In this document: one piece after another, positions 28,299 to 37,018 of the stretch
Position numbering within the stretch: the stretch's first letter is position 1
How the letters are laid out: every line of letters begins with the position of its first letter
Source: Litoreibacter janthinus
GTDB taxonomy: Bacteria > Pseudomonadota > Alphaproteobacteria > Rhodobacterales > Rhodobacteraceae
Length of the DNA stretch: 64,000 nucleotides
Assembly: GCF_900111945.1 (NCBI RefSeq)
Contig: NZ_FOYO01000001.1
Span: 1,743,751 to 1,807,750, forward strand
Direction: 5' to 3'
Notes under the pieces: model-generated
What the model was told of the DNA's origin: nothing
Database searches by the model: none
Seen by the model: the letters and a program-made list of their open reading frames with translations, nothing else
Program-made: the position numbers and the translations under genes

Positions 28299-29308
28299 TC
28301 GGTGCCCTCCGTCTCCGTCGTATCGGCCGTATCCAGGCTTTCGCCCTCGTATTCGGTCTCGACCACGCCCGCATCGTAGCCTTGTTCGGTCAGCCAGCGG
28401 GAGAATTGCGAGGTGTAGCCGTGGGTGACAAAGACACGCTCCGCCCCCGTGGCCTTGATGGCGGCGTTCAGGCCGTCCCAGTCCGCGTGATCCGACATCA
28501 CAAAGCCCCTGTCGGCAGACCGGCGGCGGCGGTGCCCGCGCATCGACATCCAGCCGGAGGCAAACGCGGTGGAGGCTTGCCCGAAGCGCCGCACCCATGT
28601 GTTGTTCATGGCTGACGGTGTGGCGAGAACCAGAGCGCCTCGGAGGGCTTTGAGGTCGGTCTCAGGGGTTACGCGGATTGTCTCGGGCAGTCGCAAGCCC
28701 TGAAGGCGAAGCACCTCGTTGGTGTTCTCGATGGCGCCGTGCGTCAGGATCGGGCCGATTGAGGTATCGACATTCGCGAGAATGCGCTGGGCCTTACCTA
28801 AGGCGTAGGCCCCGAGGATTGAAAAGCGACCCGCAGCCTTGTTTGCCGCCCACCATGCGTTGATCTGGGCGATTACGTCGTCCTGCGTGTCCCATTTGAA
28901 GACCGGAAGCCCGAACGTGCTTTCGGTAATGAATGCGTGGCAGGGGATAGGCTCGAATGGTTCGGAAAAGCCGTCATCAGTGGTTTTGTAGTCGCCGGAC
29001 GCGACCCATACTTCACCCGCCACCTCAACGCGAATTTGGGCAGAGCCGGGGACGTGGCCGGCCGGATGAAACGACACCTTGGCCTCACCAATCTGGCGGG
29101 ACACGCCGTAGGCGATCGTATCAAGCGTGATGTCGCCCAAGCGCAGCCGCATGACCGGGGCGGCGGCTTCGGTGGCAAGGTAGCTGCCATGGCCCCATCG
29201 GGCGTGGTCGGAATGGCCATGCGTGATCAGCGCACGGGGGACCGGACGCCACGGGTCGATATAGAAGTCCCCAGCGGGGCAAAAAATCCCCTCGGGGCGA
29301 AATTGCAT
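28295..29308 (-). CDS. Ligase-associated DNA exonuclease (MBL fold)
   Basis: A ~337-residue metallo-beta-lactamase/beta-CASP nuclease. The metal-binding motif is THGHSDHAR, with PAGHVPGSAQ and SGDYK as further ligand strands, and late VMSDHADWDG. The N-terminus GIFCPAGDFYIDPW matches the 'ligase-associated DNA exonuclease' family. I choose the ATG at 29308, which has GGGGGG eight bases upstream. It is the first gene of the unit nuclease-esterase-ligase. The beta-CASP relatives that process RNA are an alternative reading, but the ligase partner argues for DNA. Confidence 0.9.
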   Translation of the reverse strand: MQFRPEGIFCPAGDFYIDPWRPVPRALITHGHSDHARWGHGSYLATEAAAPVMRLRLGDITLDTIAYGVSRQIGEAKVSFHPAGHVPGSAQIRVEVAGEVWVASGDYKTTDDGFSEPFEPIPCHAFITESTFGLPVFKWDTQDDVIAQINAWWAANKAAGRFSILGAYALGKAQRILANVDTSIGPILTHGAIENTNEVLRLQGLRLPETIRVTPETDLKALRGALVLATPSAMNNTWVRRFGQASTAFASGWMSMRGHRRRRSADRGFVMSDHADWDGLNAAIKATGAERVFVTHGYTSQFSRWLTEQGYDAGVVETEYEGESLDTADTTETEGTE

Positions 29309-29402
29309 AACCATACCCCCCAACGTAGCAGCCACGGGGTTGGTTGCCAGTCCTGCGATTTATCCCTCTTATGGGGGCAAACGTTTCAGGGAGCGACGAG
29401 AC

Positions 29403-30164
29403 ATGGGGTTTGCGAATTTTAAGGAACGGATGTTGTCCGGCGAGCAGCTGCTGGGCACGTTTGTCAAAACGCCGTCGGTTGAGATTATCGAGGTTCTAGC
29501 GGTGTCCGGTCTGGATTTCATTTGTCTGGACGCGGAGCATTCCTCTTGGGACCGGATGCGCATGGATGCCTGCCTCGCGGTGGCGCGGGCGCTGGACTTT
29601 CCAACCTTGGTGCGGGTGCCGTCGGCTGGTGCCGACGACATCCTGAAAGCGATGGATGCAGGCGCCGTGGGCGTCGTGGTGCCCCATGTGGACAGCGCCG
29701 AGAAGGCGCGCGCGGTGGCGAAGGCGACACGGTTCGGGCTTGGCGGACGTGGCTTTGCGGGCTCTACGCGTTGGGCGGGCTACGCGACGCGTTCTATGGC
29801 GGATGTGCTGGAGCAGTCCCGCCGTGAAACCGTGGTGATCGTCCAGATCGAAGAGCCGGAAGGCGTGGACGCGATCGCACAGATTGCGGGCGCAGAGGGC
29901 GTTGACGGCGTGTTCATTGGCCCTTCGGATTTGTCGGTGTCTTACGGTGAGACGTCAACCGACAATGACAACCTGCGCAATGCCATGACCACAGTCGGTG
30001 ACGCGGCGCGCGAGGCGGGGATTACCTATGCCACTTGGGCGCCGGATGCCGCGACTGGTCGCTCGCTCGAACCATATGGGTTTACCATGTACGTTCTGGG
30101 GTCCGAGCTGTCATGGATCGTATCAGGCGCGCGGGCGGCCGCAGCGCAGATGCGTGAAGGATAA
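29403..30164 (+). CDS. HpcH/HpaI aldolase/citrate lyase family protein
   Basis: A 253-residue class II pyruvate aldolase of the HpcH/HpaI family. It shows GTFVKTPSVEIIEVLA, FICLDAEHSSWD with metal-binding acid, the RVPSAG and VGVVVPHVDS strands, and IEEPEGVDAI ... GVFIGPSDLSVS. Such enzymes cleave 4-hydroxy-2-oxo acids retro-aldol fashion. It diverges from the nuclease gene. Substrate not determinable from context. Confidence 0.92.
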   Translation: MGFANFKERMLSGEQLLGTFVKTPSVEIIEVLAVSGLDFICLDAEHSSWDRMRMDACLAVARALDFPTLVRVPSAGADDILKAMDAGAVGVVVPHVDSAEKARAVAKATRFGLGGRGFAGSTRWAGYATRSMADVLEQSRRETVVIVQIEEPEGVDAIAQIAGAEGVDGVFIGPSDLSVSYGETSTDNDNLRNAMTTVGDAAREAGITYATWAPDAATGRSLEPYGFTMYVLGSELSWIVSGARAAAAQMREG

Positions 30165-30292
30165 CGTAAGGTCAAAGGGTTAGGCGGGAGATATGCAAAT
30201 GCTGCATGGCGGCATTTCGGGTTTTGGGAGGTGTCGAGGCAGCATCGCTGACCTATCTTTGTATCAACGAACAGACAAACAGGACCCTAGAT

Positions 30293-30451
30293 ATGACCGA
30301 TTTTGACTCCTCCCGTATCGACCTTGAAGCCATCGAGCTTGAAGCCCGTAAAATGCGTGCCGACTACACCGCCGCAATGATCGCTTCTGCCCGCGCTTGG
30401 ATCGTTTCCAAATTCACGACTCCAGTATTGGCCGGCTCCAAAACCGCCTAA
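30293..30451 (+). CDS. Small protein resembling the RSP_7527 family
   Basis: A 52-residue protein, MTDFDSSRIDLEAIE followed by ARKMRADYTAAMIA and ARAWIVSKF. The pattern, an acidic start then an Arg-rich amphipathic helix, is that of the small Rhodobacterales proteins named after RSP_7527. Function unknown. The ATG at 30293 is chosen because the frame upstream does not fit the family; no strong ribosome-binding site is seen. A strong terminator follows. Confidence 0.7.
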   Translation: MTDFDSSRIDLEAIELEARKMRADYTAAMIASARAWIVSKFTTPVLAGSKTA

Positions 30452-30495
30452 TTCCATTGCCAAACTGCCCCGCTGGGGCGTAGCAATGCGCATTC

Positions 30496-30534
30496 AAAAT
30501 CCCGGTTCCGCCATCAAAGCGGACCGGGATTTTC
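30496..30534 (+). terminator. Rho-independent terminator (bidirectional)
   Basis: Stem AAAATCCCGGTTCCGC / GCGGACCGGGATTTT around a seven-base loop, with T-runs formed on both strands. It ends the small RSP_7527-like gene. Confidence 0.85.
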
Positions 30535-30620
30535 TCATTTTGGCCCGATTTCACAGTCATCCTGCCCTTAATCTCTAATAAACACGCGCGCCAGAACGGT
30601 GCGCTGGAAAGGCTGAGACA

Positions 30621-31292
30621 ATGAAATTGACCAAGATGATCGCCGCCCTCGCTGTTGCCGTTGGACTGAGCGCCTGTGCCGGTTCAGGCCCGCTCTCCGA
30701 AACACCGACGCGGAATGCGCCTGACGCTGCCCCGGTTGTGGGTGCCGAGCTGACAGCGCAAAGCGCTGACTGGCGTCTTGCCGATGTGCGCGTCCAAGTG
30801 AGCGGTGACCTGCGTGTCTCCGAAGCGAACCGTTACTATCCTGTTGCGGATATTGTTTGGCGCGAGGACCCGTTCGGGGATCGCCGCGCGCAAGTGGCCA
30901 AAATCGTCGATGACGGCGTGACCGCTGGTCTGACGCATCTGAACGGTACGCGCCCTGTTTACTTTGATATCAACATGCATCGCTTCCACGCGCTGACGGA
31001 AAAGGCGCGTTATTCTGTGGGCGGCGTGCACAACCTTGTATTCACCCTGACGGTGATTGACGCGGCAACCGGTGTGGCGCTGCACGGCCCGATCGAAATG
31101 GTAGTTGACCTGAAAGCTTATGGCGGCGAGCAAGCCTTTGCCGCAGAGCGTAAGGGCCTGACCCAGAAAGTTCGCATCCAAAGCCATCTGGCTGGCATCA
31201 TGCGCCAAAGCTTCAACGGTGGAGTTGAAATGCGCGTTGTGAGCAGCTCTGCCGTGAAGGGCCGCGACATCAACACCGGTGTGATCCAGTAA
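30621..31292 (+). CDS. DUF6778-like lipoprotein
   Basis: A 223-residue lipoprotein. Residues 1-19 form a signal peptide with the lipobox LSAC, so the mature protein would be anchored by Cys19. The body (YYPVADIVWREDPFGDRRAQV ... YFDINMHRFHALTEKARYSVGG ... LHGPIEMVVDLKAYGG) matches a Rhodobacterales lipoprotein family I associate with DUF6778. Function unknown. The ATG follows a GAAAGGCTGAG site. The long motifs quoted here are separate fragments. Confidence 0.82.
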   Translation: MKLTKMIAALAVAVGLSACAGSGPLSETPTRNAPDAAPVVGAELTAQSADWRLADVRVQVSGDLRVSEANRYYPVADIVWREDPFGDRRAQVAKIVDDGVTAGLTHLNGTRPVYFDINMHRFHALTEKARYSVGGVHNLVFTLTVIDAATGVALHGPIEMVVDLKAYGGEQAFAAERKGLTQKVRIQSHLAGIMRQSFNGGVEMRVVSSSAVKGRDINTGVIQ

Positions 31293-31348
31293 GGTCAAGA
31301 TGCACAGGCGGGCTTTCGCCTGACAAAAATACCGACTAAGGGGAGGAT

Positions 31349-32560
31349 ATGACATCTTCCCCTTTTTCCGTTTCACCCTATCCCGTAATCCGCCTGAAGC
31401 CGAAGGCCAACGCCAACACCATCCGTGGTGGCGCCCCTTGGGTCTATGCAGACGAATTGGTCACCGACCGCCGCACGCGGCGTCTGGAGCCCGGGTCATT
31501 GGCGATCCTGGAAGATAGTGACCGCGAGCAGATCGCCGTCGTCACCATCAACTCTGAATCGAAAATCATCTGCCGCGTCATGGACCGCGATCCCGCCGCC
31601 GAGCTGGATCAGGATTGGCTCGTGACGCGCGTGCGCCGCGCCCTCGCCTTGCGCGACCATCTTTATGACGCCCCGTATTACCGGCTGATCCATGCAGAGG
31701 CTGACGGCCTGCCGGGCGTTATTGTGGACCGCTTCGGCGATGTGCTGGTGATGCAACCGAACGCCGCGTGGGCCGAGACCGCCTGCGACGGTCTGGCTGC
31801 GGCATTGGTCGAGGTCACTGGTGCCACCACCGTGATCAAAAACGCAGCAGGTCGCGCACGCGGGTTGGAAGGTCTGGACGACGTGTCCACGACATTGGTT
31901 GGCGGGCATGAAGGCCTGATCGACGTCCCGATGAACGGCGCAACTTACATGGCCGACGTAGTCGAAGGCCAAAAGACCGGCCTGTTCTTTGATCAACGCG
32001 ACAATCACGCATGGGCCGCCAAGCTGCCACGTGGCGGGCGGGTGCTGGATGTGTTCTCTCACGTCGGGGGCTTCTCGCTGGCCGCTTTGGCGGCGGGCGC
32101 GTCCTCTGCCGTCGCCGTTGATAGCTCCGAGCCCGCACTGGCTTTGGCAGAAAAGGGGGCCGAGGCCTCTGGCGTGGCGGAGAAGTTCTCCACCCGCAAA
32201 GGCGACGCGTTCAAAGTCATGGAAGCGCTGGCCCAAGAAGGCGAATTGTTCGACGTCGTCGTCGCCGACCCACCGGCCTTCGCGCCGAACAAGCAAGCGC
32301 TCTCAAACGGTCTGACTGCATATAGCCGCGTCGGGTCCATGGCGGCCAAGCTGGTGAAGCCGGGTGGCTATCTTGTGCTGTGCTCCTGTAGCCATGCAGC
32401 CGACCTGACCAAGTTCCGCCAAGCATCGTTGCGGGGCGTGGGTAAAGCAGGACGTCAGGCACAGATTATCCACACAGGCTCTGCAGGAGCCGACCACCCG
32501 CTGCACCCCGCCTTGGCGGAAAGCGGATACCTTAAGGCCATCTTCCTGCGGCTCGACTGA
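31349..32560 (+). CDS. Class I SAM-dependent rRNA methyltransferase (RlmI-like)
   Basis: A 403-residue protein with an N-terminal PUA-like domain (VIRLKPKANANTIRGGAPWVYADE) split here by the EEHP-type linker and a C-terminal Rossmann methyltransferase. SAM-binding is at VLDVFSHVGGFSLAA, and the catalytic-type motif is VVADPPAFAPNK. RlmI methylates a cytosine of 23S rRNA in E. coli; this is the same family, but the exact base is inferred. The stop overlaps the start of the PIN gene by one base. Confidence 0.9.
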   Translation: MTSSPFSVSPYPVIRLKPKANANTIRGGAPWVYADELVTDRRTRRLEPGSLAILEDSDREQIAVVTINSESKIICRVMDRDPAAELDQDWLVTRVRRALALRDHLYDAPYYRLIHAEADGLPGVIVDRFGDVLVMQPNAAWAETACDGLAAALVEVTGATTVIKNAAGRARGLEGLDDVSTTLVGGHEGLIDVPMNGATYMADVVEGQKTGLFFDQRDNHAWAAKLPRGGRVLDVFSHVGGFSLAALAAGASSAVAVDSSEPALALAEKGAEASGVAEKFSTRKGDAFKVMEALAQEGELFDVVVADPPAFAPNKQALSNGLTAYSRVGSMAAKLVKPGGYLVLCSCSHAADLTKFRQASLRGVGKAGRQAQIIHTGSAGADHPLHPALAESGYLKAIFLRLD

Positions 32561-33099
32561 TGCGTGCGCTGCTTGATGCCTGCGTGATATATCCCACCGT
32601 GCTGCGCGAAGTGCTGGTGGGATGCGCGGGCCTGGGGCTTTACGAGCCGCTCTGGTCGGAGCGCATTCTGGAGGAGTGGGCGCGCGCAACCGTGAAGCTG
32701 GGCGCTGACGCCGAGGTTCAGGCGCGTGGCGAGGTGGCCGTGCTGAAAGCGCAGTATCCCAACGCCAGCGTGCGCCCACGCGATGGGGACATGATACGTC
32801 TGCATTTGCCCGATGAGAACGACATTCACGTGCTGGCCGCTGCAATCGCTGGGTCCGCCGATGTGATCGTGACACTGAATGCCAAGGACTTTCCGCGCCA
32901 GACACTTGCCTTTGAAGGGCTCAAACGACAGAGCCCCGACGAGTTCCTTATGGAGCTATGGTTGGACACACCTGCAGCGGTAGAACAGGTCGTGCGCAAT
33001 GTGCACAAGGTTGCCTGCGAAATGTCGGGCGAGGAATTGGCGTTGCGCGGTTTGATGAAGCGCGCGCGGCTGCCGCGGCTGGGCAAAGCAGTAGGTTAG
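32560..33099 (+). CDS. PIN domain-containing protein (RSP_2648-like)
   Basis: A 179-residue PIN-domain protein. It begins MRALLDACVIYPTVLREVL with the first acidic residue of the nuclease site; further acids lie in PDENDIHVLAAAI and VTLNAKDFP, as expected for a PIN RNase fold. No antitoxin gene accompanies it, and it is instead coupled to an rRNA methyltransferase gene (stop/start overlap), so a toxin role is unlikely. It matches a Rhodobacterales family named after RSP_2648. Confidence 0.88.
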   Translation: MRALLDACVIYPTVLREVLVGCAGLGLYEPLWSERILEEWARATVKLGADAEVQARGEVAVLKAQYPNASVRPRDGDMIRLHLPDENDIHVLAAAIAGSADVIVTLNAKDFPRQTLAFEGLKRQSPDEFLMELWLDTPAAVEQVVRNVHKVACEMSGEELALRGLMKRARLPRLGKAVG

Positions 33100-33788
33100 G
33101 CCTGCGGGACGCCCCACTTCGCCTCTCGCGCCTCGATGGCGGCAATGCGTTCTTTGGTTTTAGGATGGCTGAGCAACCAAGCCGGTGTGCCGGAGCCGAG
33201 GCTGCCCGTCAGCGTGTCGAGTTTCTTGAACAGAGATTTTTGCGGTGCCGTGCCGATGCCAGCCTTGGTCAGCAAGGCAGACGCGTAGGCGTCGGCCTCG
33301 TATTCGTCACTGCGTGACAGACGGGCGGCGAGCATGGTTGTCAGCATATTTGCAATCCAGACCCCCACACCGGGCAGGAAACGGCCCAAAACCGTAGCCA
33401 GGGCCACGCGGATGGCGTTCTGGCCAGAGAAGTCGATCATCCGGCGGCGCGAATGGCCCAAGGCCACATGTCCAAGCTCATGCGCGATAACAGACGCCAT
33501 TTCGGCGGCGGTGACAGAGCCGTCTTTATACTTGTTGAAAAAACCGCGCGTGATGAAGATGCGGCCGTCAGGTGCGGCAAGGCCGTTGATCGGCTCGATC
33601 TCGTAGATGTGCACCTTGATCGTTGGCAGGTCCAAAGCCATGGCCATGTCGAGGTTGAGACTGTCCAACTCCGGATCTTTCAGAAGCGACGACTGCTGGT
33701 CCAACGCGCGCGCGGTGTTCCAAGCGGAGAACTTATACATCACCAGCGCATAGATGATGGCGATCAGAATGGGCGTCAGCTTCAACAT
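33096..33788 (-). CDS. M48 family metalloprotease
   Basis: A 230-residue membrane-associated zinc protease. An N-terminal hydrophobic helix (LTPILIAIIYALVMY) precedes the protease domain with HELGHVALGH (HExxH) and the third ligand in SDEYEADAYA. The last part, LLSHPKTKERIAAIE, is the usual M48 end. It is shorter than HtpX and lacks the second pair of transmembrane helices at the N-terminus. It converges with the PIN gene by a four-base overlap. Confidence 0.92.
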   Translation of the reverse strand: MLKLTPILIAIIYALVMYKFSAWNTARALDQQSSLLKDPELDSLNLDMAMALDLPTIKVHIYEIEPINGLAAPDGRIFITRGFFNKYKDGSVTAAEMASVIAHELGHVALGHSRRRMIDFSGQNAIRVALATVLGRFLPGVGVWIANMLTTMLAARLSRSDEYEADAYASALLTKAGIGTAPQKSLFKKLDTLTGSLGSGTPAWLLSHPKTKERIAAIEAREAKWGVPQA

Positions 33789-34021
33789 AGGACTGATATG
33801 GGGCGCATAGGGCAGGCTGGCAAGGTTATTCCCCTAGGGCGAGGCGTCCTTCGGTCCAGTTTGGTCACGAAAAATTCGGGCTTTTTCACAGGGCCGTGAG
33901 ACGTGTGACACATGCGGAACGTTTCGCGGAAACGCGACGTTGAGGGGCATAACGAGGATGAAAGACGCCTCACCCAAATCAAGCAGGCGACAGGTCTGAC
34001 AAATCGAAAGTGAGTACTAAA

Positions 34022-34324
34022 ATGAAAACCATTATCGCAACCGCCATCGCCCTGACAATTTCTGCACCTGCTTTTGCGCAGGTATCTGACGCAGAGGCCT
34101 ACTTCGCAATGAGCAATGACTCCGCAGCCGAGCGTATTGTGAACGAAACCTCGACCGGCGATGTGTATGAAGCGCAACTGCGCGGTGCATTGGCCAACGA
34201 AAGCGCCGCCGAGCGTATGGTCGAAAGCCAAGCAAATGAAGCGACACGCGCCGATGCGGATTTGCTGTCCTTCTTCGCCACCTCGAAAGACTCTGCAGCC
34301 GAGCGCGCAGCACGCATCGAGTAA
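34022..34324 (+). CDS. Exported small protein with three S-A-A-E-R repeats (copy 1)
   Basis: A 100-residue protein with a signal peptide (residues 1-20, cut after AFA). The mature part carries three spaced copies of a short motif: SNDSAAERI, ANESAAERM and SKDSAAERA, the first and last preceded by an aromatic segment (AYFAM, LSFFAT). No cysteine or catalytic motif. A near paralogue lies 336 bases downstream with its own terminator. Function unknown; it would be periplasmic or secreted. The ATG at 34022 follows a weak GAAAGTGAG site. Confidence 0.85.
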   Translation: MKTIIATAIALTISAPAFAQVSDAEAYFAMSNDSAAERIVNETSTGDVYEAQLRGALANESAAERMVESQANEATRADADLLSFFATSKDSAAERAARIE

Positions 34325-34366
34325 CATAGATCTACATACCGGCGTCCTCCCTCGCCGGTGACGAAG

Positions 34367-34393
34367 GGGCCTCTGGAATCAGAGGCCCTTTTT
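34367..34393 (+). terminator. Rho-independent terminator
   Basis: Nine-base perfect stem GGGCCTCTG / CAGAGGCCC with a GAAT loop, followed by five T. It ends the first repeat-protein gene, so the two paralogues are separate transcripts. Confidence 0.92.
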
Positions 34394-34660
34394 CGTGTTC
34401 TGATTCTTGTTTTTCAGGCGAGCATTTTACACCTGTTTCAGCCTTCTCACGGGTCGTGATCGGTTTCTCACGGGCGCGTTACGTCATGCGCGGGGGTAGA
34501 TATTCATATGTGCATAGATGCGCAGAAATGGGGTGAAAATCCTACAAATCAGCGTTGAGGCGCGAAGGTGGATACCCCATATTAGTCTCATCAAACGGCA
34601 ACACGCCAACACAAACATCGGGCAACAGCCTGAAAACAAAATGAAAAGAGAGTACATATT

Positions 34661-34960
34661 ATGAAAACTATCATCGCAGCCGCAATCGCACTGTCCGTCT
34701 CCGCTCCCGTTTATGCAGCTCAGGTCAGCGACGTCGCAGCATTCTTCGCCGCAGACAATAACTCTGCCGCCGAGACCATCATCCGCGACACGTCGAACGG
34801 CGACATTTACGAAGCCCAGCTGGCTGGCGCAAAAGCCAACGACTCGGTCGCTGAAAGCACCGTTGACGTGACCGCTGGCCAAGCGACCAAAACATCCAGC
34901 GATCTGCTGTCCTTCTTCGCACTGAGCAACGACTCCGCCGCTGAGCGCGTTAACTACTAA
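34661..34960 (+). CDS. Exported small protein with three S-A-A-E-R repeats (copy 2)
   Basis: A 99-residue paralogue of the upstream gene: same signal peptide start (MKTIIAAAIALSVSAP), same middle (RDTSNGDIYEAQLAGA) and same end (LLSFFALSNDSAAER). The three repeat motifs are NNSAAETI, NDSVAEST and NDSAAERV, so the middle copy is the most diverged. AAAGAGAG precedes the ATG. Function unknown. Confidence 0.85.
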   Translation: MKTIIAAAIALSVSAPVYAAQVSDVAAFFAADNNSAAETIIRDTSNGDIYEAQLAGAKANDSVAESTVDVTAGQATKTSSDLLSFFALSNDSAAERVNY

Positions 34961-34991
34961 GTTCCCTGATGGTCTTCTCCCAAGGCCAAAG

Positions 34992-35020
34992 GCCCCTCCG
35001 GAAACGGGGGGGCTTTTTTT
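34992..35020 (+). terminator. Rho-independent terminator
   Basis: Nine-base stem GCCCCTCCG / CGGGGGGGC with a GAAA tetraloop, one T-G pair, followed by seven T. It ends the second repeat-protein gene. Confidence 0.92.
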
Positions 35021-35053
35021 GTGCGGAGTGTCTGCTTTGAGCCCAGCTTGACT

Positions 35054-35073
35054 GATGCTGCGCATTGCATGGA
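35054..35073. repeat. Short dispersed repeat, copy A (see 50842)
   Basis: GATGCTGCGCATTGCATGGA matches 50842-50861 at 19 of 20 positions. Both copies sit in intergenic DNA just after a gene and within 100 bases upstream of a minus-strand accessory gene end. Confidence 0.6.
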
Positions 35074-35139
35074 TGACCAGAAAACGCGCATACCGGTCAT
35101 TCATGGCAGCATGTTCTGTCTGACATACGACTCATAACC

Positions 35140-35475
35140 TTATTGTGGAACTCTGCTTCCGAGGTTCCACAGTTTTATCAGATATAGTATTATTACTGGG
35201 ACAAAGGGCAGGCTGACCTCTAGCGGTACGTCCTCCATCACGGCGTAGCCAAAAACGTACAGTAAGCTGACCAAAAGAGCATAGGACGGGTAAGGCCATC
35301 GTCTTCCCAATCTGCGTGTGATCAATTCACTTAAGAATATCCACAGAATTCCCCATACACCGAAGGAAAAGAAATACAAAATAGTGAAGGACATGACCGC
35401 GAGCGGCTCGGCACCACCACCCAAAAGAATGAAGGAAACTGCAAACCAAGTTAGGCAAGAAAAAACTAAATACAT
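35140..35475 (-). CDS. Hypothetical multi-pass membrane protein
   Basis: A 111-residue hydrophobic protein with about four predicted membrane segments (LVFSCLTWFAVSFILLGG, FTILYFFSFGVWGILWIFL, SYALLVSLLYVFGYAV, FVPVIILYLIKLW). The gene is AT-rich and uses codons unlike its neighbours, and it is flanked by degenerate repeats, which suggests acquisition by transfer. No family recognised. The ATG at 35475 has no strong ribosome-binding site. Confidence 0.55.
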   Translation of the reverse strand: MYLVFSCLTWFAVSFILLGGGAEPLAVMSFTILYFFSFGVWGILWIFLSELITRRLGRRWPYPSYALLVSLLYVFGYAVMEDVPLEVSLPFVPVIILYLIKLWNLGSRVPQ

Positions 35476-35827
35476 GAACTCACAGGCACTTTTTTGAGCA
35501 GAAGACTAAAGTGCCGCTTCAATAGTTGTCAATATTACAAGAGGCTGACTTCTATGAATAGCCAACGGTTAGTATTTTCATCGAACAGAACAGACATTTG
35601 GCTGTACACGGCGAGCGGGCAATAGAACGGCAGGGCGGAGTTGGTCGACCGCATTGCAAAGGTAGAGCGGACATAGAGGCCAAAGCAGCAAAAGCCCGCT
35701 TCGTCCGCAAAGCGGACTTTAACCGAAGCCCGAGCCGGCAACCTCGACCTGTTTCCCCCAAACTCTACGATGATGGGCCACCCATTATTCACCAGCCAAC
35801 TCCGTTGCACTGAACGGTGCTTGGCTT
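35476..35827. repeat. Intergenic stretch with degenerate dispersed element (copy A at 35685-35715)
   Basis: No convincing gene. The 31 bases at 35685-35715 (GCAGCAAAAGCCCGCTTCGT at its left end) match 51844-51874 at 27 of 31 positions. Open frames here on both strands are short and rich in Arg, Ser and Cys, consistent with a decayed repeat and not with coding DNA. Confidence 0.6.
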
Positions 35828-37018
35828 TTAGCCGCGGGTAAGGGCTTTCATGCCAGCCTCAATACCTTGCAGGGTCATCGGCACCATGCGGTCCGCGCCG
35901 AAGATTTGCTGGATCATGGTGATCGACTGGGTGTAGCGCCAGAAGCGTTGCTCTAGCGGGTTGATCCACAGGTGGCTGGGCCACTGGTCGCGGGCGCGTT
36001 CCAGCCAGACTTGTCCGGCTTCGGCGTTCATATGTTCATTTGCCCCGCCGGGGTAGGCGATTTCGTAGGGGGACATGGAAGCGTCGCCCACGAAGATACA
36101 TTTGTAGTCGGGGCCGTAGGTGCGCAGGATTTCATGGGTCGGAATTTGATCGTTCCAACGACGGGAATTGTCCTTCCAGACGCCTTCGTAAAGGCAGTTG
36201 TGAAAGTAGAAATGCTCCAGATGCTTGAATTCGGTTCGGGCGGCGCTGAACAGTTCTTCCACCACACGGATATGTGGGTCCATGGAGCCGCCGATATCGA
36301 GAAACAGCAGGACTTTGACGGCGTTGCGCCGCTCGGGGCGGGTAACAACGTCCAGATAGCCATGTTCCGCTGTTGCACGGATCGTGCCGTTCAGATCCAG
36401 CTCTTCGGCGGCCCCGTCACGGGCCCATTTGCGCAGGCGTTTCAGCGCGACTTTGATGTTGCGCGTGCCCAGCTCGATCGTGTCGTCGAGGTTGCGGAAC
36501 TCGCGCTTGTCCCAGACCTTCACTGCACGTTGATGGCGGGAGCCGTCTTGGCCGATGCGAATGCCTTCGGGGTTGTAGCCGTAGGCGCCGAAGGGGGAGG
36601 TGCCAGCGGTGCCGATCCATTTATTGCCGCCTTGGTGACGGCCTTTTTGTTCTTCCAGCCGTTTTTTCAGCGTTTCCATCAGCTTGTCGAACCCGCCCAA
36701 CGCCTCGATCTCGGCGCGCTCTTTTGCGCTGAGATGCTTTTCGGCCATCTTGCGCAGCCAGTCTTCGGGGAGGTCCATCGCTTCCAGCACATCTTCAGGG
36801 CTGATCTGCTCAAGCCCTTGAAAGGTATGCGCAAAGGCGCGATCAAAGCGGTCGAGATGCCGCTCGTCCTTCACCATCACCGTGCGGGCGAGGTAGTAAA
36901 ATCCGTCAATGTCATAGGTGACAAGCCCCGCCTGCATGCCTTCGAGGAAGGCCAGATATTCGCGCAAGCTGACAGGGATTTTAGCCGCCCGCAGATTGTC
37001 GAAAAAGGGCAGGAACAT
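35828..37018 (-). CDS. VWA domain-containing protein (CoxE-like)
   Basis: A 396-residue protein with a C-terminal VWA-like domain whose metal site is LDIGGSMDPH (D-x-G-x-S), and an N-terminal helical part (MFLPFFDNLRAAKIPVSL). It is a CoxE-type partner of MoxR ATPases, distinct from the coxE at 4216. A MoxR gene lies two genes upstream (38829-39698) on the same strand, suggesting a chaperone pair; the client is unknown. Its ATG shares one base with the stop of a small membrane-protein gene. Confidence 0.9.
   Translation of the reverse strand: MFLPFFDNLRAAKIPVSLREYLAFLEGMQAGLVTYDIDGFYYLARTVMVKDERHLDRFDRAFAHTFQGLEQISPEDVLEAMDLPEDWLRKMAEKHLSAKERAEIEALGGFDKLMETLKKRLEEQKGRHQGGNKWIGTAGTSPFGAYGYNPEGIRIGQDGSRHQRAVKVWDKREFRNLDDTIELGTRNIKVALKRLRKWARDGAAEELDLNGTIRATAEHGYLDVVTRPERRNAVKVLLFLDIGGSMDPHIRVVEELFSAARTEFKHLEHFYFHNCLYEGVWKDNSRRWNDQIPTHEILRTYGPDYKCIFVGDASMSPYEIAYPGGANEHMNAEAGQVWLERARDQWPSHLWINPLEQRFWRYTQSITMIQQIFGADRMVPMTLQGIEAGMKALTRG

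Noticed and set aside
28299..28598. N-terminal extension of the esterase
   Set aside because: It lies inside the nuclease gene in another frame; the ATG at 28298 fits the family and the ATGA overlap.
32560..33099. PIN protein as a toxin of a toxin-antitoxin pair
   Set aside because: No antitoxin-like gene is adjacent, and it is coupled to an rRNA methyltransferase gene.
35535..35810. 91-codon open frame on the minus strand
   Set aside because: It covers the degenerate repeat, has no ribosome-binding site and reads as translated repeat sequence.
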